Shown: positions 25,311-34,103, numbered from the stretch's first letter. The stretch: DNA of 64,000 bases from Microvirga tunisiensis (GCF_009296175.1 NZ_VOSK01000013.1:1-64000); one strand, 5' to 3'. The notes: generated from the letters alone by a model not told the origin. Numbers and translations are program-made.

Positions 25311-25697
25311 ATGAAACGCCTCCTCTGGATTCTGGCCTGGAGCGCCGTTGCGGTGTGGTCTCTGTTCGCGTGGGGCACCTACGGGCTGCTCGATTTCTTC
25401 GGCGGCTTTGCGGCGCGCAATGCGGATATCGTCACCGGCCACCCCGAGACGGTCGAGTGGCTGTCCTGGGCTTTGATGACGTTGCGCAGCCTGGGGCTTG
25501 GCGCCATCGTCGTGGTCTGGGGTTTAGTCTCGCTGGTGATCCTCGCCGTTCCGGCCCTGCTCGGCCTGTTCCTGAGCGGCTCAAGCCGCGATCAGCGTGT
25601 CGAGGACTGGCGTGGGTCTCGGATCGATCCCCGCGCGCCGGGCCCGTTTCCGCCCTCGTCAGGACAGCATCCGATCCGGCGGATCGAAAGGCGATAA
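25311..25697 (+). CDS. two-TM membrane protein downstream of DUF4112
   Basis: This 128-aa protein has an N-terminal hydrophobic helix (5-30, rich in Trp), a second long hydrophobic segment (about 57-90) and a Pro/Arg-rich cytoplasmic tail. I recognise no named family. It starts immediately after the DUF4112 stop, and a terminator follows, so it is probably a functional partner of the DUF4112 protein in the membrane. Confidence 0.8.
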   Translation: MKRLLWILAWSAVAVWSLFAWGTYGLLDFFGGFAARNADIVTGHPETVEWLSWALMTLRSLGLGAIVVVWGLVSLVILAVPALLGLFLSGSSRDQRVEDWRGSRIDPRAPGPFPPSSGQHPIRRIERR

Positions 25698-25702
25698 AGC
25701 GA

Positions 25703-25731
25703 AAGGGCGAAGCGGATGCCGCTTCGCCCTT
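25703..25731. terminator. 13-bp stem terminator
   Basis: AAGGGCGAAGCGG, loop ATG, CCGCTTCGCCCTT. It lies between convergent genes and probably serves both. The T-run on the plus side is interrupted (CGTGTTT). Confidence 0.75.
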
Positions 25732-25744
25732 CGTGTTTCAGGCC

Positions 25745-26554
25745 TTATCGATGGCTTGAGATGAACTGCTTGAAGCGCTCGGATTTCGGAGCGCCGAACA
25801 CGTCTGCCGGCGTGCCTTCCTCCTCCACCACGCCCTTGTGGAGGAACACGACCCGGTTCGACACGTCGCGGGCAAAGCCCATCTCATGCGTCACCACCAG
25901 CATGGTGCGGCCTTCCTCGGCGAGCGAGCGCATGACGCGCAGGACCTCGCCGACGAGTTCCGGATCAAGCGCGGAGGTCGGCTCGTCGAACAGCATCACC
26001 TTGGGATGCATGGCGAGCGCCCGCGCGATGGCGGCGCGCTGCTGCTGGCCGCCGGAGAGATGGGAGGGATACTGATTGCGCTTGTCGACGATGCCGACCT
26101 TCTTCAGCAGTTCCTCGGCTTCGGCGATGCACTCGGCCTTCGGGCGCTTCTGCACATGCACCGGAGCTTCGATCACGTTCTCCAGGATCGTCATGTGGGA
26201 CCAGAGATTGAAGCTCTGGAACACCATGGCGACGCGCGAGCGGATGCGATCCACTTGGTGCTGATCGGCAGGCTCCATGCCCTTGCGGCCCTTCTTCAGG
26301 CCGATCGTCTCGCCGCCGATGCGGATGTCGCCGGAATCCGGCACCTCCAGCATGTTGATGCAGCGGAGCATGGTCGACTTGCCGGAGCCCGATGCGCCGA
26401 GGATCGAGATGACATCGCCCTCCTTCGCACTGAGCGAGACGCCTTTCAGCACCTCAAGGTTTCCGAAGCTCTTGCGCAGATTGTTGACGGAGACGGCAGA
26501 AGCGGCCTCGGAGGACGCAGATTGGGTCGACAAGGATGCAACTCCGTTAGACAT
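25745..26554 (-). CDS. polar amino-acid ABC transporter ATPase (HisP/AotP-like)
   Basis: This 269-aa ATPase has Walker A ([17 protein letters not shown]), the Q-loop [11 protein letters not shown], signature [14 protein letters not shown], Walker B ([16 protein letters not shown]) and switch His ([10 protein letters not shown]). The insert [16 protein letters not shown] is typical of the HisP/ArtP subgroup. The N-terminal 24 residues form a Ser/Ala-rich extension beyond the usual family start. Its 3' end is followed by a terminator. It forms a complete polar amino acid importer with two permeases and one or both tandem binding proteins. Confidence 0.92.
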   Translation of the reverse strand: MSNGVASLSTQSASSEAASAVSVNNLRKSFGNLEVLKGVSLSAKEGDVISILGASGSGKSTMLRCINMLEVPDSGDIRIGGETIGLKKGRKGMEPADQHQVDRIRSRVAMVFQSFNLWSHMTILENVIEAPVHVQKRPKAECIAEAEELLKKVGIVDKRNQYPSHLSGGQQQRAAIARALAMHPKVMLFDEPTSALDPELVGEVLRVMRSLAEEGRTMLVVTHEMGFARDVSNRVVFLHKGVVEEEGTPADVFGAPKSERFKQFISSHR

Positions 26555-27272
26555 GAGCGGCCTCCAGACGCGGCTCGATGGCCGGGGGGCGGCGCAGATG
26601 AGGCGAGAGCCACCATTCGATGGCCATGATGATGCGCGTGATGATGAAGTTGAGAATGAGGTAGATCAGTCCCGCAACGATGAAGACCTCGACCGCGCGG
26701 AACGTCTGCGAGATGAGTTTCGCGGCAAGCCCGGTCACCTCCATCATGGTGATGATGGAAGCTAGCGACGTGGCCTTCACCATGAGAATGATCTCGCTGC
26801 CATAAGCGGGGAGGGCCTGACGGAGCGCGATGGGGAAGACGATGCGGCGGAAGAGCAGGAAGCCCGACATGCCACAGGCCCGCGCCGCCTCGACCTGGTT
26901 GTAAGGCACCGATTGCAGGCCGCCACGCATGATCTCGCTGGCATAGGCTGCGGTGTTGAGGGTGAGGGCCAGCACTGCGCACCAGTAAGGCTCGCGGAAG
27001 AACGTCCATAGGCCCCATTCCTGCAGCGTCGGACGGAACTGCCCGAGGCCGTAATAGATCAGGAAGATCTGCACGAGCAGGGGCGTTCCGCGGAACACGA
27101 AGACGTAGGCCTGCGCAGGCCAGTCGAGGGCCTTGACCCTCGACATGCGCATCAGCGCCAGGAGCATCGCGAAAATGGCGCCGAACGCGACGGATGTGAA
27201 GGCCAGGTTCAGCGTCAGCGGCACGCCGCTCATCAGGGTCAGGAAGGTATCCCGCATGAAAGCGAAGTCCAT
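26547..27272 (-). CDS. polar amino-acid ABC transporter permease (HisM/AotM-like)
   Basis: This 241-aa permease begins [20 protein letters not shown] and carries the amino-acid permease loop [20 protein letters not shown] (EAA motif). It has about five membrane segments. Its start shares bases with the HisQ-like stop (TGATG). The open frame reads far upstream of 27272, but that part is only HisQ coding sequence in the wrong frame, so there is no real fusion. Its stop overlaps the ATPase start by 8 bases. Confidence 0.92.
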   Translation of the reverse strand: MDFAFMRDTFLTLMSGVPLTLNLAFTSVAFGAIFAMLLALMRMSRVKALDWPAQAYVFVFRGTPLLVQIFLIYYGLGQFRPTLQEWGLWTFFREPYWCAVLALTLNTAAYASEIMRGGLQSVPYNQVEAARACGMSGFLLFRRIVFPIALRQALPAYGSEIILMVKATSLASIITMMEVTGLAAKLISQTFRAVEVFIVAGLIYLILNFIITRIIMAIEWWLSPHLRRPPAIEPRLEAAHV

Positions 27273-27994
27273 CAGGAAGCCCTCCGCATGCCACGCATCG
27301 AGTGGGACTCCGCGCGCTGGAACAGATAGGTCGAAACCCAGGTGATAAGCAGGTAGAGAACCGCCGCCGTGATGTAGAAGTCGAACGGACGGCGGGTCGA
27401 GCCTGCCGCAATGTGCGACTGGCGCAGCAGCTCGACGAGGCCCGTCACGGAGATCAGGGCCGATTCCTTCAGCACCAGCTGCCATGTGTTGCCGAGACCC
27501 GGGATGGCATAGCGCAGAACCTGAGGCGCGATGATGCGGCGGAACATGAGCCAGCGATGCATGCCGACGGATCGCGCCGCCTCGATCTCGCCCCGGTTCA
27601 CGACCTGATAGGCCCCGCGGAAGACCTCCGCCTGATAGGCGCCCGACACGATGCCGATGGCCAGGGCACCGGTGACGAAGGCCGGCACGCCGATGAAGCC
27701 TTCGGCCCCGAACAGGCTGCCGATGGCGCCGAGCGCCGCGCTGCCGCCGAAATAGAAGAGATAGATCACGAGCAGATCGGGAATGCCGCGCAGGACGGTG
27801 GTGTAGCCGTCCGCCAGGCTTCGGGTGACGAGATTGCCCCCGATCTTCCCCCAGGCCACCAGGGTTCCGACGACGGAGCCGGCGAGGAAACCGCAGAGGG
27901 CAACGGCGATCGTCATCCCCGCCGCGGTGAGAAGAGCCCATCCCCAACCGTTGGGGCCGAACCCGACGAGCTCGAAATAGCTCAGCTGCTGCAC
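27272..27994 (-). CDS. polar amino-acid ABC transporter permease (HisQ/AotQ-like)
   Basis: This 240-aa permease has the HisQ hallmark DGYTTVLRGIPDLLVIYLFY, the AYQAEVFRGAYQVVNRGEIEA block and the EAA loop EAARSVGMHRWLMFRRIIAP. It pairs with the HisM-like permease, whose start overlaps its stop. A hairpin-rich 135-base gap separates it from the upstream binding-protein gene, which probably lets the binding protein be made in excess. Confidence 0.92.
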   Translation of the reverse strand: MQQLSYFELVGFGPNGWGWALLTAAGMTIAVALCGFLAGSVVGTLVAWGKIGGNLVTRSLADGYTTVLRGIPDLLVIYLFYFGGSAALGAIGSLFGAEGFIGVPAFVTGALAIGIVSGAYQAEVFRGAYQVVNRGEIEAARSVGMHRWLMFRRIIAPQVLRYAIPGLGNTWQLVLKESALISVTGLVELLRQSHIAAGSTRRPFDFYITAAVLYLLITWVSTYLFQRAESHSMRGMRRAS

Positions 27995-28056
27995 GCTTCA
28001 ACTTTCCTGAAAATGTCTCCCCTCACGAAAGCAGAGAGTAAGACAGGATCTGTCAA

Positions 28057-28108
28057 ATCCGGCCTTTGACCGGATCATGTCGCGGGTCCGTTTAGCAGGA
28101 CCCGCGAC
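28057..28108. other. hairpins between binding protein 1 and permeases
   Basis: GTCGCGGGTCC (28079-28089), 8-nt loop, GGACCCGCGAC (28098-28108); next to it ATCCGG, 7 nt, CCGGAT (28057-28075). There is no T-run in the operon direction. These fit an RNA-stabilising or partial attenuation structure rather than a full terminator. Confidence 0.6.
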
Positions 28109-28129
28109 TTTGTTTCCAGCACGATCTCG

Positions 28130-28975
28130 TCAGACTTGCGGAGTAGCGTCGATCTTGAACCACTTCTCGGACAGCTTCTTGATCGTGCCGTCCTTGATCG
28201 CAGCCTGGATCGCCTCGTCGAAGGACTTTTTCAACTCGGTGTCCTCCTTGCGCATGCCCACGGCGACACCCCGGCCCAATACGCCGCCGCGCATGCCCGT
28301 GCCGGCAATGACCATATCCTTGAACTCCGGCTTCTCCTGTGTGGCTTTCAAGGCCCCGTGGCCTGCGAAGATCGCGTCGACGCGGCCGGCGGTCAGGTCG
28401 AGGTCGTGCTGCTCCGTCGTCTTGTACTCGCGGATCTCGACCGTATCCTTGAAGTACTGCTCCACGAACTGTGCGTTCACGGTCGAACCCTGCACACCTA
28501 TCGTTTTGCCCTTCAAAAGCGACTTCCAGGCTTCGATTGCCTTCTTCGCACCCTCAGGGTCCTTTTCAAAGCTCACCGTCGTGCCGGTCCCTGCCAGCTT
28601 GGCGAGCGGAGAATCTTTCATCACGCCCCAGCCGTGGGGAGTGGCGGCATAGGGAAGCGAGAAGTTGATCGTCTCCAGGCGCTTGTCGGTGATGTTCATG
28701 CCGGCCATGATGGCGTCGTACTTCTTGGCCTGAAGCGCCGGGATGATGCCGTCCCAATCCTGGGCGACGATCTCGCACTTCACCTTCATGCGCCCGCAGA
28801 GCTCGTTGGCGAGATCGATCTCATAGCCTTCGAGCTTGCCGCCAGCGCCCGTGAAGTTCCACGGAGCGTAAGCGCCTTCCGTGGCGATCTTGACGGTCTT
28901 ATCCTGTGCCGTCGCTCCGCCAACGGCGAGGGCGGAGGCCAACAGGCCGAGACCCAATGTCTTAAAGAGTTTCAT
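28130..28975 (-). CDS. periplasmic polar amino-acid binding protein 1
   Basis: This 281-aa precursor of the type II (HisJ/LAO-like, SBP_bac_3) fold has a signal peptide ending GGATA-Q near residue 23. It then reads KTVKIATEGAYAPWNFTG, the usual ligand strand, and later NITDKRLETINFSLPYA. I choose the second ATG (28975) because GAGGG is then 7 bases upstream; the first (28981) would have no spacing. Its neighbour at 29195 is a close paralog, so the operon has two binding proteins, presumably with different specificity. Confidence 0.92.
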   Translation of the reverse strand: MKLFKTLGLGLLASALAVGGATAQDKTVKIATEGAYAPWNFTGAGGKLEGYEIDLANELCGRMKVKCEIVAQDWDGIIPALQAKKYDAIMAGMNITDKRLETINFSLPYAATPHGWGVMKDSPLAKLAGTGTTVSFEKDPEGAKKAIEAWKSLLKGKTIGVQGSTVNAQFVEQYFKDTVEIREYKTTEQHDLDLTAGRVDAIFAGHGALKATQEKPEFKDMVIAGTGMRGGVLGRGVAVGMRKEDTELKKSFDEAIQAAIKDGTIKKLSEKWFKIDATPQV

Positions 28976-29147
28976 CGTCATCCCTCTGGTCAGCTTCGAC
29001 TGATCCTATTGTCGGATGAGGGTCGTCGAGGACCTCCATCTCGTACTCAGAAGCTAACATTCAAAAGCCAAGCCGGCGCAAGTCCTAAACATGCTGAATA
29101 AAGCGCCCAAGCTGGCGATTTCGGTCGCAATCGGGCCTGATCGATAC

Positions 29148-29173
29148 AAAAAAGGCGCGGCCGAAGCCGCGCC
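29148..29173 (-). terminator. intrinsic terminator after binding protein 2
   Basis: On the minus strand: GGCGCGGC, tetraloop TTCG, GCCGCGCC, TTTTTT. It is textbook quality and suggests that the second binding-protein gene is mostly transcribed on its own. Confidence 0.92.
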
Positions 29174-29194
29174 TCTCATGGATCGAAGCGAAGA

Positions 29195-30040
29195 TCAGCC
29201 CTTGGGGGAGATATCCACCTTGAACCACTTCATGGACAGGGTCTTAACCGTGCCGTCCTTGACCGCCGCATTGATCGCCTCGTTGAAGCTCTTCTTCAAC
29301 TCGTCGTCGCCCTTACGCAGACCGACACCGACGCCGGCACCCAGGAGGCCGCCGGTGATGGACGGACCGACCATGACGTAATCCTTGAATTCCGGCTTAT
29401 CGAGCGTGCCCATAATGGCCGTGGAATCCGCCAGGACGGCGTCGATACGGCCGGCCGCGAGGTCGAGGTCGTGCTGTTCGGTGGTCTTATCCTCGCGGAT
29501 TTCCGCAGTGCCCTTCAGGTACTTGTCCGCGAAGTTGGCGTGGATCGTCGAGCCCTGGACGCCAACGGTCTTGCCCTTGAGGATCTCCTTCGAAGCGTCG
29601 ATGGCCTTCTCGGCGGCAGCCTGCTGGGTGCCGAGGTGATAGGCTTGGCCCGTGCCTGCCATCTTGGCGACGGGCGACGACTTGGCGACCATGTAGCCGT
29701 TGGGGCCGTTCACGTAGGGGCCCGCGAAGTCGATGGTCTTCTTGCGCTCGTCGGTGATGCTCATGCCGGCCATGATGGCGTCGTACTTCTTGGCGGTCAG
29801 CGCCGGGATGATGCCGTCCCAGTCCTGAGCGACGATCTCGCACTTGACGTTCATGCGCTTGCAGAGGTCGTTGGCGAGGTCGATCTCGAAGCCCTCGAGC
29901 TTGCCGCCTGCGCCCGTAAAGTTCCACGGCGCGTAGGCGCCTTCCGTGGCGATTTTCACCGTCTTCTGCTGTGCGGCTGCTCCGCCGACCGCAAGAGCGG
30001 AACCGAGAAGAGCCAAGCCGACGGTCTTAACGAATTTCAT
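29195..30040 (-). CDS. periplasmic polar amino-acid binding protein 2 (paralog)
   Basis: This 281-aa precursor is a paralog of the preceding gene, with the same signal peptide pattern (GGAAA-Q near 23) and the same first strand KTVKIATEGAYAPWNFTG. The two differ most in the second half of lobe 1 (YVNGPNGYMVAKSSPVAK versus YAATPHGWGVMKDSPLAK), so ligand range may differ. AAGGGA stands 6 bases before the ATG. A strong terminator follows its stop, separating it from the rest of the importer operon. The leader upstream has a GC hairpin (30092-30111). Confidence 0.92.
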   Translation of the reverse strand: MKFVKTVGLALLGSALAVGGAAAQQKTVKIATEGAYAPWNFTGAGGKLEGFEIDLANDLCKRMNVKCEIVAQDWDGIIPALTAKKYDAIMAGMSITDERKKTIDFAGPYVNGPNGYMVAKSSPVAKMAGTGQAYHLGTQQAAAEKAIDASKEILKGKTVGVQGSTIHANFADKYLKGTAEIREDKTTEQHDLDLAAGRIDAVLADSTAIMGTLDKPEFKDYVMVGPSITGGLLGAGVGVGLRKGDDELKKSFNEAINAAVKDGTVKTLSMKWFKVDISPKG

Positions 30041-30167
30041 AGTCGTTCCCTTGTTTGTGGGCCCCGGCGCGAAGCCGAGGCCTGACTTGCCCGCGGCCCT
30101 CTCGGGCCGCGCCGTGACGCAGTAACAGCCAAACTTGGCAAAAAGGCAAGAGGTGGTGAATCAGGCT

Positions 30168-30866
30168 TCACACAACCCGAAGCTTGATCTCGCCCAGCCC
30201 CTCGATGGCGCCCACGATGGTCTGACCTTGCGTCACTGCGCCCACTCCGTCCGGGGTGCCGGAGAAGATCACGTCGCCAGGGACGAGTTCGAAATAGGAG
30301 GAGAGATAGGCGATCTGCTCGGCGACGGACCAGATCATGTCGGACAGATCCGCCTTCTGCCTAATCGTGCCGTCCACCGACAGGGAAATGACGCCACCGG
30401 CAGGGTGTCCAACCTGCGAGACGGAATGGATCGGTCCGACCGGGCCCGAATGATTGGCGGCCTTCCCGAGTTCCCAGGGGCGGCGAAGCTGCTTGGCTTC
30501 GTCCTGGAGGTCGCGGCGGGTCATGTCGAGCCCGACCGCATAGCCGAAGACGTGGTCGAGGGCCTGCTCGACAGGAATGTCGCGTCCGCCCTTGGCTAGC
30601 GCCACCACCATCTCGATCTCGAAATGGTAGTTCCCGGTTTTCGGCGGATAGGAATGATCTGCCGTTTCACCGTCCATGACGGGCTGCAGAGCATCCGCCG
30701 GTTTCATGAAGAAGAAGGGCGGCTCGCGGGTCGGATCGCCACCCATCTCCCGCGCATGGGCCGCATAGTTGCGGCCGACGCAATAGACGCGTCGGACCGG
30801 GAACACGTCGGGGCTGCCGACAACGGGGAGGGCAGGAATCGGAGGCACGGGAATGACGTAGGCCAT
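30168..30866 (-). CDS. fumarylacetoacetate hydrolase family protein, fumarylpyruvate hydrolase-like
   Basis: This 232-aa protein of the FAH fold has RVYCVGRNYAAHAREMG, FFFMKPADAL, the metal-site carboxylates in NYHFEIEMVVAL and FGYAVGLDMTRRDLQ, and the C-terminal FSGTPDGVGAV. The opening and length resemble fumarylpyruvate hydrolases (NagK) of gentisate catabolism, which split fumarylpyruvate to fumarate and pyruvate; acylpyruvase is an alternative. No other gentisate genes are near. The ATG at 30866 begins the family-like sequence MAYVIPVPP; an upstream 32-codon extension has no family character. Confidence 0.85.
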   Translation of the reverse strand: MAYVIPVPPIPALPVVGSPDVFPVRRVYCVGRNYAAHAREMGGDPTREPPFFFMKPADALQPVMDGETADHSYPPKTGNYHFEIEMVVALAKGGRDIPVEQALDHVFGYAVGLDMTRRDLQDEAKQLRRPWELGKAANHSGPVGPIHSVSQVGHPAGGVISLSVDGTIRQKADLSDMIWSVAEQIAYLSSYFELVPGDVIFSGTPDGVGAVTQGQTIVGAIEGLGEIKLRVV

Positions 30867-31047
30867 GGAAGCTCGCGGAGTGCAGGGGTGATCGGACAGG
30901 GGCCCTGAGGCAGGACCTGCTGCTTTCCTACACCTTGGAATGTGCGCCACAAGCCGCCGCAAGCAGGATTCAGGTAACCCTTTGGGCGAACATGAAGACG
31001 GCGGGCCCGGTGGACCCGCCGCGAAGAGAATTCAACCAATAGCCCGC

Positions 31048-31869
31048 TTAGCGACGACGAGCCGTACCGCCCGGGAGACGTTGAGCGTCTGCGGCGTGGT
31101 GCTCGAGGTGCGGAACCACGGAGGCCGCAAACTGGCGCAGTGACGGATCGTTGCCGGCCTGAGCATAGCCCGAATGCAGAGCCAGGGCCTCTTGGTGAGC
31201 CATGCGCTGGGCTTGACCATAGAGGCGGTCGAACTGCGGACCCGAGGTTGATGCGAGCTGGTTCAGCATGGCGGTCTTCTCGGGGCTGAGCGGCATACCA
31301 AGGCGGATTGGTGTCACCGAGCCCGTCGATTGCACATCGGCCGTACGGCCTGCCGCTGCACCCGTCGTCGCGCCGACGCCGGCGCCGACAGCCGCACCTA
31401 CAGGACCGCCCACCAAAGCGCCGACGCCAGCACCGGCCAGAGCACCGGTTGCCGTGCCGCCGGCCGTGCCCGGAGTGCCGCTGGCTGCAGCGCCGGCCGT
31501 GGCACCAGCCGTCGCGCCGACGCCAGCGCCTACAGCCGCACCCACCGGGCCGCCGACGAGGGCGCCGATGCCGGCACCGGCGAGCGTGCCGCCCATTGCA
31601 CCGCCGATGAACTCACCGGATGCGTTATAGACCGGCCGACCGCCGTTGAGGGCCTGGCTCGTCATGCCGTGATCTCGGATCATGTTCTCGGCGTAGCGGC
31701 GCACGGTCGGGTTGCGCGAGCGCTCGAGGGCGAGCTGGCTCGAGGCGATCTCAAAGGCATCCGATTGAGCCGCCATCATGCGGTAGGTCTGGCTGTCCAT
31801 GACCTGGGCAGAGGCCGGGACGGCCGAAACGGATGCAAGCAATGCCGAAAGGGCAAGATATTGTTTCAT
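31048..31869 (-). CDS. DUF4142 domain split by a duplicated glycine-zipper insert
   Basis: The 273-aa precursor has a signal peptide (about 1-21, VPASA-Q). Residues 24-75 are the first half of a DUF4142 four-helix (ferritin-like) domain (QSDAFEIASSQLALERSRN, VRRYAENMIRDHGMTSQAL). Residues about 88-175 are a glycine-zipper region with two near-identical copies of GALVGGPVGAAVGAGVGAT. Residues about 190-265 give the second half (PEKTAMLNQLASTSGPQFD, YGQAQRMAHQEALALHSGYA, VVPHLEHH). AGGAGT precedes the ATG at 31869, and a perfect EcfG-type promoter lies 87 bases upstream. DUF4142 proteins are periplasmic and stress-linked; glycine zippers usually insert into membranes. Having one inside the other is unusual. 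Confidence 0.85.
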   Translation of the reverse strand: MKQYLALSALLASVSAVPASAQVMDSQTYRMMAAQSDAFEIASSQLALERSRNPTVRRYAENMIRDHGMTSQALNGGRPVYNASGEFIGGAMGGTLAGAGIGALVGGPVGAAVGAGVGATAGATAGAAASGTPGTAGGTATGALAGAGVGALVGGPVGAAVGAGVGATTGAAAGRTADVQSTGSVTPIRLGMPLSPEKTAMLNQLASTSGPQFDRLYGQAQRMAHQEALALHSGYAQAGNDPSLRQFAASVVPHLEHHAADAQRLPGGTARRR

Positions 31870-31955
31870 GAGGTGACTCCTGTTTCCGGTGTCGCAGAAC
31901 ACCACGCGAAGCCGCTCGGGCTTGCAAAGCTCATGGGTGGCTGCTGCATCCGTTC

Positions 31956-31980
31956 AACGGAATGCGATCTAAGCGGTTCC
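31956..31980 (-). promoter_or_regulatory. perfect EcfG-type general stress promoter
   Basis: Minus strand: GGAACC, 15 nt, CGTT, matching the consensus recognised by EcfG sigma factors in alphaproteobacteria. It drives the DUF4142/glycine-zipper gene. Confidence 0.7.
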
Positions 31981-32151
31981 AGAAAAGGCAAGGATAGAGT
32001 GCCACTAAGGATGAGACCGATGGCCACCAGAAGAAGGGCGGAGCGTCAATTCCAATAAAAACAAGGGTTCAAGGGAAATTACACGCTTCGGACGGCAATC
32101 GAAGCCTTGCAATATTCTCTGCCTGTCGAGAAGCTTGGCAGGAATGCCGGA

Positions 32152-33066
32152 TCAAGACTTGTCTTTTGGCTGGCGGATACGCGCGAGCGAGAGCATGCCC
32201 ATCCCACCGACCGTGCCGTCAGGCCTCAGTCCCCGAAGCTCGGCCGCCAGGAGAAAGCCGGTCTCATCCTGCCCGATCGTGAAGAGATGATAGCCGGCCT
32301 TGTGGGTCAGCGTTCCGCTCCGGGCCGAGGCAGAAGGGGCGCCGATGACCGGAATGGGACCGCGTGGACCGTCGAGATGGGCGAGCGAGCCCACATGGTT
32401 GTGCCCGTGCAACACGAGCTCCGCGCCGACCCGGCACAGCATCTTCTCGAAACGGGAGGCGTCGGTGAGGTTGCGGCCCGCCTCGGCACCGCCGATATGG
32501 GGCGGGTGGTGGATCAGCACGATCCGGAAGCAGCCCGGATCGCGCCCCAGCTCACCGAGAATCTGTTCGACGGCTTTCATCTGTTTTGATCCGACCCGGC
32601 CGCTCGCCACGAAGGGCAGGGTAGGGATGGCCGAGGACAAGCCGATGATGGCAATCGGCCCGTAGCGGCGCAGATAGGGAAAAACCCCTTCGCTGCCGTC
32701 ATCGCCCCGGGTCCAGGGCGAGATCTCGCGCATCAGACCTTCGAGCGAACCGCGGACATAAGCATCGTGATTGCCCGGCACGAAGGTGACGCGTGACGGA
32801 TCGCCCAAGCCTTCGAGAAAGACGCGGGATGTCTTCCATTCATCGGGCAGGCCGATGTTGCAGGTGTCGCCCGTGCAGGTGATGTGGTCCGGGTTCTGCG
32901 CGTGGATATCGGCGACGAGCTCCGCCAGAAGCTCCATGTCGTGAAGATCCTGCCGGCTACTGTGCCAGTTGTACCAGCCGGTCAGGCGCTTGCTCAGGAG
33001 CTGCTTCAGGCGCGGCCGGGGAAGTGGGCCCACATGGGGGTCGGTCAGATGAGCGATGCGGAACAT
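32152..33066 (-). CDS. calcineurin-like metallophosphoesterase
   Basis: This 304-aa protein carries all five metallophosphoesterase motifs: IAHLTDPHVG (D-x-H), TCTGDTCNIG (G-D), VPGNHDAYV (G-N-H-D), VLIHHPPHIGG (H) and LHGHNHVG (G-H-x-H). It resembles the 3',5'-cyclic-nucleotide phosphodiesterase-like and lipid phosphoesterase (Icc/LpxH-like) groups; the substrate is not determinable. The ATG at 33066 is adopted because the fold starts at once. A 15-codon extension towards the mbfA gene is possible. It lies 54 bases after mbfA and may be cotranscribed. Confidence 0.85.
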   Translation of the reverse strand: MFRIAHLTDPHVGPLPRPRLKQLLSKRLTGWYNWHSSRQDLHDMELLAELVADIHAQNPDHITCTGDTCNIGLPDEWKTSRVFLEGLGDPSRVTFVPGNHDAYVRGSLEGLMREISPWTRGDDGSEGVFPYLRRYGPIAIIGLSSAIPTLPFVASGRVGSKQMKAVEQILGELGRDPGCFRIVLIHHPPHIGGAEAGRNLTDASRFEKMLCRVGAELVLHGHNHVGSLAHLDGPRGPIPVIGAPSASARSGTLTHKAGYHLFTIGQDETGFLLAAELRGLRPDGTVGGMGMLSLARIRQPKDKS

Positions 33067-33120
33067 GGCGGCCGGGTTGATGCGAGTGGAAGCGAGAGTT
33101 CGCGCGCGCAACCGCTTGCG

Positions 33121-34092
33121 TCAAGCGCTGCCGATGAAGATACCGGCGAGAAGCACCAGAACGCCCCCGACGATGACCTGATAGGTCGCGCTCCAGAACG
33201 GCGTCTCCATGTATCGCGTTCGGATCCATGAAATCGCGACCAGTTCCACCGCCACCACGAGCGCCGCGACGCTGGTGGCCAGGATGAAGGCATTGGGCCA
33301 GGAATCCGGCACGAGATAGGGCAGGGTATGGCCGATGCCGCCGGCCGCCGTCATGAGGCCGCAGACCAGGCCGCGCAGCCAGGGCGAGCCGCGGCCCGTG
33401 ATCTCGCCGTCGTCCGAGAGGGCTTCGGTCAGGCCCATGCTGATGCCGGCGCCGACGGAGGCTGCAAGCCCGACGAGGAAGGTCTCCCAATTGTTCTGGG
33501 TCGCGAAGGCGGCGGCAAAGAGGGGCGCGAGGGTCGAGACCGAGCCGTCGATGAGCCCGGCCAGTCCCGGCTGCACATATTGCAGCACGAAGAGCCTGCG
33601 GCGGGCATGTTCCTCGGCGGCTTCCGCGTTCTCGGTCAGATGGGCCGCGTGCAACTCGTTGGCCTTGCGTTCATGGCCGCGCTCGACTTCCGCCAGCCTG
33701 GTGAACAATTCGCGCAGGGACACGTCGAGGGTCTGCTGCGCGGCCTTCTCATAGAAATTCGCCGCCTGCAGCTCCATGATCTCCGCCTCGCGACGCATGC
33801 GGTCAAGGTCGAGGTGGGGGCTCCACCAAACAGCGCGGCGCTTCAGGAAGCCGCGCACATCCTCCCGGCGGATGGGGGGTAGATGCTCGCCGAACCGGGA
33901 GCGATAGAAGCCATATAGGGAGTTGCGATGGGCTCGCTCTTCCTCGGCCATGCCGTCGAAGATCTCGGCCGAGGCAGGGAAATCGGGGCGAATGCGATCC
34001 GCGAAATGCTGGTAGATCCGCGAATCTTCCTCTTCGTTGGCAATGGCGAGCGCGATAACCTCGCGCCCGGAAAGTTCGGACAGAGACTTCAT
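33121..34092 (-). CDS. mbfA: membrane-bound ferritin / VIT1-like iron exporter MbfA
   Basis: This 323-aa protein joins an N-terminal erythrin/rubrerythrin-like di-iron domain (about 1-160: IANEEEDSRIYQHFA, MAEEERAHRNSLY, EIMELQAANFYEKAA, EVERGHERKANEL) to a C-terminal CCC1/VIT1-type membrane domain (about 165-323, around five helices; GLIDGSVSTLAPLFAAAF, GAGISMGLTEALSDDG). Characterised MbfA proteins of Agrobacterium and Bradyrhizobium export iron and protect against iron and acid/peroxide stress, and are repressed by Irr under iron limitation. Here a perfect Irr/ICE-type box overlaps the region 12-28 bases before the ATG, next to the AGGAG Shine-Dalgarno. Confidence 0.92.
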   Translation of the reverse strand: MKSLSELSGREVIALAIANEEEDSRIYQHFADRIRPDFPASAEIFDGMAEEERAHRNSLYGFYRSRFGEHLPPIRREDVRGFLKRRAVWWSPHLDLDRMRREAEIMELQAANFYEKAAQQTLDVSLRELFTRLAEVERGHERKANELHAAHLTENAEAAEEHARRRLFVLQYVQPGLAGLIDGSVSTLAPLFAAAFATQNNWETFLVGLAASVGAGISMGLTEALSDDGEITGRGSPWLRGLVCGLMTAAGGIGHTLPYLVPDSWPNAFILATSVAALVVAVELVAISWIRTRYMETPFWSATYQVIVGGVLVLLAGIFIGSA

Positions 34093-34103
34093 GTCTGCTC
34101 CTA

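Noticed and set aside
24657-25442. 261-codon minus-strand frame
   Set aside because: It overlaps the DUF4112 gene in antisense and has no recognisable features or ribosome site.
26547-28001. Apparent fusion of a long N-terminus to the HisM-like permease
   Set aside because: The upstream half is the HisQ-like gene read in the wrong frame. The permease proper starts at 27272 with a TGATG overlap.
31380-31600. Direct DNA repeats that might suggest a CRISPR array
   Set aside because: The repeats encode the duplicated glycine-zipper segment of the DUF4142 protein. Spacers are not unique and there are no cas genes.
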